A DNA stretch of 15,187 nt from Hamiltosporidium magnivora. Its lineage: Eukaryota > Microsporidia > Dubosqiidae. The notes under the pieces were generated by a model that ran no database searches, was not told the DNA's origin, and saw nothing but the letters and a program-made list of their open reading frames with translations. The stretch is from positions 1 to 15,187 of the forward strand of contig PITI01000297.1 in NCBI GenBank assembly GCA_004325065.1. The letters run 5' to 3'. Below are positions 6,532 to 14,519 of the stretch, one piece after another. The position numbers were made by a program, and so were the translations under genes. How positions within the stretch are numbered: position 1 is the stretch's first letter; every line of letters begins with the position of its first letter.

Positions 6532-9497
6532 ATAAATAACCCTGTATTTTCCACTCTACTACCTAATTCTATATAAAATTCTCTTAAACACTTTTTAACA
6601 CCAAAATCATCAAACGGTTGTCCTGTCCTTCCAACTTTTACAGAAAGCGCTTCTAATTCACTAAAAAATAAAAATAATTTTTCTTTCATTCTTCCAGTCA
6701 TATAACCTCTCTCTATAATTTTACCTGTTAAATCTAATAACCCATCTTTAAAGGATTCAATAAGCCTTGAATTCATAAGAGTACTGTTATTTATAGAAGG
6801 GTTATAATATATATCATTAAAGGGGTGTTGCTGATGTATATTGTTATTAAAGGGGTGTTGTTTATCAGTGTTTTTACTAACACCCTGTTGAGCACTATCC
6901 CTATAATTAACACCCTTTATACAACTACCTCTATCATTAGCACCCTCTTCTAAATTACCTCTATCATTAACACCCCCTCCCTCCACATTAGTATATCTAC
7001 AATCTTTACTCTTATTTTCATATAAATTCTCCTCAAAACACTCCAACCTAAGAAAACAAGACCATTCAATACTAATAACCTCTTCACAGCAATAAAACAT
7101 AAAACTTTGTACAAAACAATAATAAAAATGAATTCTATTTAAACTATTCTTATCCAATTTCCTTTTCTTTAAACTTCCCAATATTCTTTCAACTTTTTTT
7201 ACTTTCCACAAAAATTTAAAAATTGTAGAAAATCTTAATATTGTCTTCTTGTTGATTATCATGTTCAAAGGAAAGTCAATAACACATAATAGTGTTAGAT
7301 AGTCCCATGTATTATCTAAAGGGGTGTTGTTTATATTATTATTGTTTTCTAATAAAGTAGTGTTAACAGAATTTGTAATAAGACTATCACTATCAACAAA
7401 AGTACTATTAATAACAGGGTGTTGTTCATATGTTGTATTGTTAACAGGGTATTGTTTATTAGTATTGTAGTTAACAGGGTGTTGTTCATATGTATTATAG
7501 TTAACAGGGTGTTGTTTATTAGATACATTGTTAATACCCTGTTGTTTATCAGTATTATAGTTAACAGGGTGTTGTTTATGTGTACTGTTACTAACACCCT
7601 GTTGTTTATCGTTATTGTAGTTAACAGGGTGTTGTTTGTCTGTACTGTTACTAACACCCTGTTGTTTATATGTATTATAGTTAACAGGGTGTTGTTTATT
7701 ATATACATTGTTAATACCCTGTTGTTTATCAGTACTGTTACTAACACCCTGTTGTTTATTACCCTTATCATTAACACCCTTATCCTTATCATTAATACCC
7801 ACGTCCCTACTAATCCCCCTATTCTGTTCTAAAAGACACACATCCATATACTTAATAAAAGGACATTCATTTCCAAAAGTAACACCCAAAGAAGTATCCA
7901 ATATAAACCCTACACTTCTCTTATAAGAAACTCCATATTTATCAACATTCCACTCTTTAAGCATTTCAAACAAATTCTGTACAAAATCAGATCTTTTAAA
8001 CATAAAAATGTCTTTTAAAAAATACACAAATGAAAGAACTTTTGAGTTTATAAATATTTCTGACCAAACACGTCTGTTTATCTGTAAAAGTATTTTATTA
8101 ATATTTTCCTCAAAATCAGAATCAAGAATATTTATATTATTAGTATTAGTAGTATGCTTATTAGAATGTATATTAGAGTAGTTATTAGAATAGTTATGTA
8201 TATTAAAATTATTTTTATCAAACCTATTATCTATATTTTCATCAACTATATTATTAAAATTATTTTCTCTGTTTGTTGGATAATTTTTGTTTTTAGAAAC
8301 TTCTTTAATAAGATTGATACATCTACCAATATAAAGTATGTTATTTATACAGTGGGGAGATATAAAATAAGGGACTTTTTTAGTGTTAATAGAAAATTTG
8401 TGCCAGGTGTTATTTTCAAGGGAATTTACTTTTATGAAGAATTCTGATGTTGGGTCTATAAAGGTACCTGTGTATAACCATGAGGATAACAGGGTGTTAG
8501 TTCTTATAGAAGTATATAGTGTTATTTTCTGTAAAATAATATTTAAAGGTGGGAAGTTGTTAGTGTATGTGTTATTTATAGTACGGTAATTTAAAGGGGT
8601 GTTATTTGTATTACAGCTATAAGTAACACCCTTTAACAATTTATTTATATCTAAAAGGGTGTTATTACTATTATACTTATAACTAACACCCTCAGACATA
8701 TTCTTATAATTAAAGGGTGATATTAACCTATTATAAAAGGTATCATTACTATCATATAAATAAGAGGTACCTTTTAAAAGGTTAATATTAAGATATCTTA
8801 AAAAAGAAAAAGAATCTTCCGTATTATCTTTATAACACTGACATATCTGATTTAAAGCTTCTAATCTATTATAAGCTACATACATTAAAGTATGAAATAT
8901 AAGAATAGGTTGGTCATTATTATATGAAAGTACAATGTTTTCATATGTTTGTAAAATATCTTCTATTGCTTTATAAAAATATTGGTGAGTTATTGTTGTT
9001 GGACGGGGGTGGTATTTCAGTTCTTTGTATATTTTACCGTAATAGGAAGCTCTTTCTATTACATGTGCATCTAGAGCATAAGTGTTTGTGTTTGTAATAG
9101 GTCTATTGTTGTTTGTATTTGTGTTTGTAATAGGTCTATTGTTGTTTGTATTTTTCTCATATTTATTAATATTTGTAATTCGTTCTTCTCCTCTGTATGT
9201 GTTTATGCCCAATGCAATTTTTTTAATATTTAAAGTGGAAATTTTTGGGGTTTTTTTGGGATGGAATTGTGAAATTTTGAGGAGAAAATAGAAAGTTTGG
9301 ATTTCAATTTGTGATAAAGAATTGGTGGGAATGGGAAAGGTGATGGGTGAAAGTATAGATAGTGTATCTGGTGGTATAATGCGTGGAGAAAGTGATAGGA
9401 GAGTGGATAGGTATTTTAATAGAGATTGGTCTATGTTGGTGTTTTTTTTTGTTGTTTTGTAGTATTCTAGTATTAGTTGTGAAAGTAAATTTTTCAT
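6513..9497 (-). CDS. Gamma-tubulin complex component, Spc97/Spc98 (GCP) family, with repeat insertions
   Basis: GCP proteins bind gamma-tubulin and build the complex that nucleates microtubules at the spindle pole body. Family signatures seen in order: a helical N-terminal domain including ALNQICQCYKDN (about 200-225); WLYTGTFIDPTSEFFI at 340-355, close to the family pattern W-x-x-x-G-x-x-x-D-P-x-x-EFF-[IV]; then VPYFISPHCINNILYIG; a helix with LKDIFMFKRSDFVQNLFEML (about 490-510), like the family GDF helix; and the C-terminal gamma-tubulin-binding domain from W731 (WDYLTLLCVIDFPLNMI, then ILRFSTIFKFLWKVKKVERI, then FVQSFMFYCCEEVISIEW). At 994 residues it is long. The excess is low-complexity insertions at about 240-305, 406-463, 580-699 and 832-905; the last appears to replace the segment before the usual H-x-x-[FY]-L helix. 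The start is the first Met, after a TATA-like run and CCCCC. The two-domain match is strong, but which paralog (GCP2/Spc97, GCP3/Spc98 or another) cannot be decided here. Confidence 0.9.
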   Translation of the reverse strand: MKNLLSQLILEYYKTTKKNTNIDQSLLKYLSTLLSLSPRIIPPDTLSILSPITFPIPTNSLSQIEIQTFYFLLKISQFHPKKTPKISTLNIKKIALGINTYRGEERITNINKYEKNTNNNRPITNTNTNNNRPITNTNTYALDAHVIERASYYGKIYKELKYHPRPTTITHQYFYKAIEDILQTYENIVLSYNNDQPILIFHTLMYVAYNRLEALNQICQCYKDNTEDSFSFLRYLNINLLKGTSYLYDSNDTFYNRLISPFNYKNMSEGVSYKYNSNNTLLDINKLLKGVTYSCNTNNTPLNYRTINNTYTNNFPPLNIILQKITLYTSIRTNTLLSSWLYTGTFIDPTSEFFIKVNSLENNTWHKFSINTKKVPYFISPHCINNILYIGRCINLIKEVSKNKNYPTNRENNFNNIVDENIDNRFDKNNFNIHNYSNNYSNIHSNKHTTNTNNINILDSDFEENINKILLQINRRVWSEIFINSKVLSFVYFLKDIFMFKRSDFVQNLFEMLKEWNVDKYGVSYKRSVGFILDTSLGVTFGNECPFIKYMDVCLLEQNRGISRDVGINDKDKGVNDKGNKQQGVSNSTDKQQGINNVYNKQHPVNYNTYKQQGVSNSTDKQHPVNYNNDKQQGVSNSTHKQHPVNYNTDKQQGINNVSNKQHPVNYNTYEQHPVNYNTNKQYPVNNTTYEQHPVINSTFVDSDSLITNSVNTTLLENNNNINNTPLDNTWDYLTLLCVIDFPLNMIINKKTILRFSTIFKFLWKVKKVERILGSLKKRKLDKNSLNRIHFYYCFVQSFMFYCCEEVISIEWSCFLRLECFEENLYENKSKDCRYTNVEGGGVNDRGNLEEGANDRGSCIKGVNYRDSAQQGVSKNTDKQHPFNNNIHQQHPFNDIYYNPSINNSTLMNSRLIESFKDGLLDLTGKIIERGYMTGRMKEKLFLFFSELEALSVKVGRTGQPFDDFGVKKCLREFYIELGSRVENTGLFIYKKYL
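7401..7760 (-). repeat. In-frame array of twelve 30-bp (10-codon) units with a flipping core
   Basis: The array covers residues 580-699 of the GCP-family protein. Each decapeptide has one of four cores, KQQGV, KQHPV, KQQGI or KQYPV, followed by SNST, NYNT, NNV or similar. On the coding strand QQGV is CAACAGGGTGTT and QHPV is CAACACCCTGTT: the 11-base core AACAGGGTGTT is the exact reverse complement of AACACCCTGTT. Reading N to C, units 1, 2, 4, 6 and 8 are GGG-type and units 3, 5, 7, 9, 10, 11 and 12 are CCC-type (11 has TACCC). It lies between the GCP N-terminal half and the C-terminal domain, in a linker position. Confidence 0.93.
8591..8692. repeat. Two inverted pairs of the AACACCC motif inside the GCP coding region
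   Basis: Pair 1: ttaaaggggtgtta (8591-8604) against taacaccctttaa (8624-8636), pairing over 13 bases with one extra G. Pair 2: agggtgtta (8656-8664) against taacaccct (8684-8692). They encode the insertion at about residues 268-303 of the GCP protein (NNTPL, KGVTY, NNTLL, EGVSY). Here AACACCC is read as Asn-Thr-Pro/Leu, a different frame from the Gln-His-Pro reading in the 30-bp array. Confidence 0.8.
9088..9153 (-). repeat. Two identical 33-bp units coding for an 11-residue Asn/Thr repeat
   Basis: Units 9088-9120 and 9121-9153 are identical and code in frame for a repeat containing NNNRPITNTNT, near residue 120-135 of the GCP-family protein. It is a short, recent in-frame duplication in an unstructured N-terminal linker. 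Confidence 0.85.
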
Positions 9498-9514
9498 TTT
9501 TTTATAAAAGGGGG
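9498..9514 (-). promoter_or_regulatory. CCCCC plus TATA-like run directly upstream of the GCP start codon
   Basis: Read on the minus strand, CCCCC (9510-9514) is followed by TTTTATAAAAAA (9498-9509) and then ATG. Microsporidian genes often carry CCC- or GGG-like motifs close to the start codon with very short 5' leaders, and this arrangement fits. It also supports the chosen start. Confidence 0.45.
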
Positions 9515-9535
9515 TTGGTTGGATATTTGTAGAAT

Positions 9536-9752
9536 TAGGTTTTTATATATATTTTAAGAATAAAGGGTGAGAGTAGAGTAAGAAAATAGAATAGAGGGGT
9601 AGAATAAGTGATTCAATTAAGGTTTTATATATATTTTAAGAAGAAAGGAGGAAAATAGAGGGGTAGAATAAGTGAATATAATCAGATTTTTTTATTTAAG
9701 AAGAAAGTGTGGTAAGAGAGTAATAGAATAGAGTAGAAAATAAGTGATTATA
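9536..9752. repeat. Three degenerate tandem copies upstream of the GCP gene
   Basis: Copies at about 9536-9617, 9618-9681 and 9682-9752 share the order aggttttatatatattttaag, then an A/G-rich stretch with tagaggggtagaat or a relative, then aataagtga. The units differ in length and the third is most diverged. They lie in the 5' flank of the minus-strand gene within a region almost free of C on the + strand. Confidence 0.6.
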
Positions 9753-10040
9753 AACCGGTATTTTATTTATAATAATTTGGAGAGATTGGAGGAGTAAGTG
9801 TTGTTTTTAAATGTTTGTATTAATTTAGGTGAGAGGAGAATATATTTTAATAGAAAGGAGGAATTAATTTGTAAAATATAAATGTTTTATTTTATTTGAA
9901 ATAATAACTTTCTCCATGATTAATTCAAGAATAATATCTTTTCTTTCGATCATCTGATTCTTTGTTTCCTCCGGTTTATCTTTTTTGCGTGTAAAAATAA
10001 ATAATATTTTACTTAGTCTTTTATTAAATATTTTTTTAAT
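9753..10040. other. Non-coding gap with abrupt change of strand composition
   Basis: No gene was seen. Up to about 9900 the + strand is G-rich and nearly C-free; from about 9901 (actttctccatgatt) it is C-containing and G-poor. The retrotransposon relic begins just beyond, so this gap separates two unrelated regions. Confidence 0.5.
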
Positions 10041-12335
10041 TATTACTACTACTAAATGGCGCTATATATCTTAAATAGCCAGGTATCTTTAACGATTTTT
10101 ATCTATTCTTCTCAATCTAGCGTCTTTTCATTCCAATACTTTGTAATAAGCATTCACAGATCCTTTTCTATAGTATATATCCATATTTTCCATGATCTAC
10201 CTTTGTTTTTTTTCATTCAGGCTATGCTCATAGACTTAGTTGCTTGTAGATCGGGAAACATCGTATTATAGTCTCTAGCCATATTAATCTTCCTCTATAT
10301 ATTTCAGATACTAAATTTGATTTACGATAGAGATCATACTTTTATAGATTATCTTCGATTTTTCTTTATCTATTATGGTTTATTGGTCATATATTTTGCG
10401 AGGTATAATTCTTCCCTGCATATCTAGAGTATTTAATTTCTTTTTGGCATAACTCAACTCTCGGATTCATATGTTACAACAGGTTGTATGATGGTTCTAT
10501 ATCTATTCTTTTTTGAATTCCTACTTATACATCTTACTTTAATCGGGCGTTGCGTAGCAAAGTAGACTGTATTTCCAGCTTTCATTCTTTCCTTAATTTC
10601 CTCATTGCTTTTGATATTGTTATTTAAAAGCTTTCTAGATATGTAAAGACGACACATTTTGGAACTTTATTGAGTCAATTTCTAGAACATTGTTTAAGTT
10701 ACTTTGCGAAAATGTCTTTTCCATTACTTAGTTTTGTTCTGGTTTATCTTTAATCCGGCTTTTGTTTATTTCGTTGCGATTGTACCAAAAGAAGAATTTA
10801 TATCGTTTTTGTTTCTGCAGATTATACTTAAATCGTCGGCATATACTATGTAAAGGGTTTTTAGATTGGATATAATTTCATTTTTATCAGGTTTGATTTT
10901 ACGAATAATATTTATCATTATAAGGTTAAGTAGTATACACGATAATGTATCTCCTTGTTTTGATCATTTGTTTATTTTAAAATCCTTTGAAATATCGTTT
11001 TTCATCCATATCTTTCCTTTCGTTTTAGCTGGACAATTTTATCATTCTGATCAGTTTTGTAGGAATTCATAAATCTCCAAGAAAATTGAACGTGTATTTA
11101 CGATAAACATTATCATAAGCTTTTTTATAATCCAAAAAAAAGTTGATGTGTAGGAATATTATATTGATAGCTTTCTTCAATATCATTCTTATTATAAATT
11201 TTGATCTGTTTTCGACCTTCTTTCGGAACCACATTGATAATCTCCTATAATTCCTTCGTCGCATTTCTCTAATCTTTTGCAACTATTTTGCTTAGAACTT
11301 TATAACCAGTATTTAATGGAGAGTTTCTTCTATTATTACAACATTTCATCTGCGCACTTTGCTTATGTAAAGGTATTAGCAGGCTTACATTCGATTCCTC
11401 GGCAATTTTTTCCTTTCTCCATATAATTTTTACCGATTGGTGTATATTTTCGCTTAATTTATCACCTCAATATTTTAGAAGCACAGCTGAAATTTTATCT
11501 TCGCTCGGTGCTTTATGATTTCTCCAACTCATAATGACAGTTATTGTCTCCTCGAGAGTTGGATATTCAATAGCTTCAATATTCCCTTTAGCTGAATTAT
11601 TATAAAATTCTTCCTTATCAGATTTATTTATCCTCTTCCATGCTGTTTAGAAGGCTTTCGAAATATTTAGCCCATGTATCGAAAATTTCTTTGGGATCCG
11701 TAAAAATTTCAGCCTTCTTTTCTTCTAGAATATCGGTTTTAGGTACAAAGCGTCGGTTCATATTTCTTATTAACTCATGCATCCGCCTTATTCATTTACT
11801 TTCTGCATTTAATTTTATTTCTTTTAGTCTTTTGATCTCTCTTGCTTTTCTTTTTCTTCTTAAAACACGGTTTACATTGGTTTTGCTGCACAGAACTCCT
11901 GTTTGAGGAATGTGGTATTGAGTTGTAACATTTTAATTCTGGCTTTTTTTCGTTGGTTGATGGCATCTATACTTTTGATCGAACAAATTATCTCGTGGCT
12001 TATATTTTTGAACTCTAACACTTTTTCCAAAGTTCTTTGATCGTTTTCTTTATCTTGCCCCGAGTGTGATCTATGTCAGCTGAAATGTAAGGCTTGTTAA
12101 TTTTTAAGTGTTTAGTCAGTGTCTTTGCATATTTTTCTCCTATGTCTAAATCCCGCAGCATATCTGTATCAAACTCTCTAATTTAGATCTTATGGGAGGT
12201 TTGAGGCTGTTATTTGTTGCCCAAAGTTCATCTTAATCAAAAAGTGATCTGAATCTACATCAGTGTCTCTAAATCATCATGAATTTTAGATAAATTAAAA
12301 AGACTATAAATTTTTATGGTAATAAATAATCAATG
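10041..12335 (-). mobile_element. Decayed non-LTR retrotransposon (LINE), RTE-like, 5'-truncated
   Basis: Read on the minus strand, the relic runs from the end of an AP-type endonuclease (about 12335) through reverse transcriptase to a 3' end with a TAGTAGTAGTAATAATT tail (about 10041-10057). All landmarks are in the order expected of a LINE. Several frameshifts and stop codons make it non-functional. Motif wording (YFESLLN, KAP-x-x-D, QCG, DYKKAYD, QGDTLSC, YADD, EEIKERM, PVVTY-x-SE) is that of arthropod RTE-type elements; clade assignment is inference. No target-site duplication could be recognised. The 5' end is lost or decayed beyond recognition, as is usual for 5'-truncated insertions. 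Confidence 0.88.
10080..12335 (-). pseudogene. Endonuclease/reverse transcriptase pseudogene of the LINE relic
   Basis: Fragments seen on the minus strand, in order: KNFFIDYLL (IDY codons at 12326-12334) and FRDTDVDSDHFLI (SDH at 12244-12252), both endonuclease C-terminal landmarks; WAKYFESLLN (about 11645-11674); KAPSEDKI (11491-11514) and IIWRKEKIAEESN; YQCG (11228-11239), then a frame change; FLDYKKAYDNVYR (11100-11138), the RT block with the first catalytic Asp; KQGDTLSC (QGDTLS 10940-10957); VYADDLSII (YADD 10832-10843), the catalytic Asp pair; AGLKINQN (10736-10759); EEIKERM (10583-10603) to PVVTYESES (ending 10454); and LYRKSNLVSEI with RLIWL (10276-10290). At least two frame changes and many stops separate them. 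The parent would be one protein providing nicking and target-primed reverse transcription. Confidence 0.88.
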
Positions 12336-14462
12336 AAAAAATTTTTTGTTCAATAAACGAATATTTTTATTCTTAAGTACATATAAAAACAACATGACTT
12401 CAGAGTCTCTTCCTTTTAATTTTTCAAAACCAAGACACTTTATCGTAAAAAATATTTTTTTTCTTTCATTGTTCTAGATTATTAGTAATACTCAAAAGAA
12501 TGTGATATCAAATTATTAAATCTATTTTAAACGTATAAAGTAAAGCAAAGAAAAAAAAAGCTTTTAATTTCAAACAATTACAAAAAGAATTCTAATAAAA
12601 TTAATATGAAGCCTCTCTTATATTAATATATATCTTACTTAAATAAAACACTATCATACTTATATTAATGTTTAAATATTTTTTAATTATATCACATATA
12701 AATTTTTTATATAATTCAGTAATATCCAGACCACGAAAGACGAGTCATCTAAAGATGTTTAATTTATTCGAAAAAAAAGTAATTGTCCAAAAATATTGCT
12801 CAAATTAAGAATATGACTTTTTATATTTGTTCATAAATCTTACACAACCAATAATGGTGAGTGAAAGTGAACATTAAAAACTTGAAAAAGCGTAAAAATT
12901 TTAAAAAATAAATTAAAATAAATATAGTAAAAATATTTTATAGGTTGTATTTCGTAGTCAGAATATCATAATAAATAAATTTTTTTATTTTTCTGAAATT
13001 TGGATTTTTCAAAAAAATTTAAATTATTTAGTTCAAATTAATTTTTCTAAGAATTTTACAGTTATATAAACATTGTATGATGGTATTGATTGATTTTGCC
13101 TTTCTTCTTTGCCTTATTTATATTCTCAATAATAAATACATAAAACAATTATTCCTTGAAAAATCTCATAGAATTTATACCTGATTAAATTTAAAGATTA
13201 TTAATAAAAATGACTAAGAATTTATACAATAAATAAATTTACCAATACCTCATATAGTTAAAAAGAACTGTTTTTCGGACAAAGAAAACGCTTCAGATGA
13301 ATAAATTGATTTGAGAAATAAGACAACATGGAATGAAAATATATGTTTAATTAAACATATTGAATATAAAATACCGACCTGAAACCATAAAAAGTATAAA
13401 CTTACTAAAAAAAAGTAAGAGAAATATGCAGATTGAAAGAAACCCAAATTTTTTTAAGAAAATTCTTCAAGAGCGGCTAATAATTCGAAGATAAAACACT
13501 AAAAAAAATTTACGAAAAAGAGATCAGATGAGAATATAAAATTCCTATTTAAAAGATTGAGAAACTATAGCTCATATAATGAACTAGAATATTATAATCG
13601 AAAAGTTTTTCATATGGTTTTTTTAAATGTAAAATAAAGTTCATTTCAACAGCCATGCCAGCTAGTACAATATAAGTCTAATTAATACTTATAAATAATA
13701 TAAAATAAAATATATCATAATATCTTCATTTATCTTTCTTTCAGTAAATACAAGAATTTAAATCATTCAGTTATATTTTTATCAGATAAAAAAACAAGAA
13801 TTTACGATTCATCAAGTAATCACTAAAAAACAAACTTTTAGAAACGAAATTGAAATAACTTAAATGACGAATGCCAAGTTTTTCCTATTTTAAAAAATAC
13901 ATAATAACCAATCTAATAGATCAACCTAATATATTTTAACAATTATAATATTTTTTTTACAATTATAATTAATACTTCAATCCTAAATAAATTCATAAAA
14001 AAAACCTGTCTTTACAAATTAATTATTCGAATTCCAGAAATTTTAATATAAATATATATTTACGATAGATACAAATTATATTTTAATATAAATGTATTAA
14101 TTATAATTTAATTGTTAAGTAATGTATGAGAATAGTAATTTATTGTAATACGTAAAATGTTATATAAGTTATTATGAGTAAATAAAAAGTAAGATATTGT
14201 TTTAGTAAGTAATATAAGTGAATAAAAGTAAATAATATTAGTAAATAAAAAGTAAATACGGATTTATTTTATTATTTTTTGTAAATATTTTGGTAATACT
14301 CTTTAGACTAATCTATAATCAATATTATATTTAAGTTATTTTTTTTGTAATTTTGTATTTAACTGTCTGAAGAATAGAAAATATATAAAAAAAAATGATT
14401 TTTATCAGTAAAAAAATGTATTTAAAAATGTTAAATTAATAAAAAAAAATATAAAATTTGTC
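12336..14462. other. Long AT-rich non-coding stretch
   Basis: No gene or RNA gene was recognised on either strand. A little more of the LINE endonuclease may be hidden at about 12336-12440, but I could not secure it. From about 14100 to 14260 there is low-complexity sequence built of agtaaataaaa-type words. Confidence 0.5.
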
Positions 14463-14509
14463 TAAAACGAGATAAATTCTTTTTTTTACGTTCTAATAAC
14501 GGTATTGTA

Positions 14510-14516
14510 CCCTGGG
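14510..14516 (+). promoter_or_regulatory. CCC/GGG motif just before the repeat-protein start
   Basis: CCCTGGG lies three bases before the ATG at 14520. CCC- or GGG-like motifs next to start codons are a microsporidian feature and there is a similar CCCCC before the GCP gene. This supports the + strand reading of the following open frame. Confidence 0.3.
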
Positions 14517-14519
14517 ATT

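Noticed and set aside
7419..7926. Long + and - alternative frames across the 30-bp array
   Set aside because: Repeats of a period divisible by three keep other frames open. They are shadows of the GCP-family gene.
8154..8589. Plus-strand frames opposite the GCP gene
   Set aside because: Hydrophobic Ile/Phe/Val-rich shadows of the Asn/Lys-rich minus-strand coding sequence.
11640..11906. Plus-strand 88-codon frame
   Set aside because: Opposite strand of the LINE relic, where minus-strand WAKYFESLLN is the meaningful reading.
13250..13447. Minus-strand 65-codon hydrophobic frame
   Set aside because: Phe/Leu/Ser-rich frames of this size arise readily in AT-rich DNA; no start context or domain.
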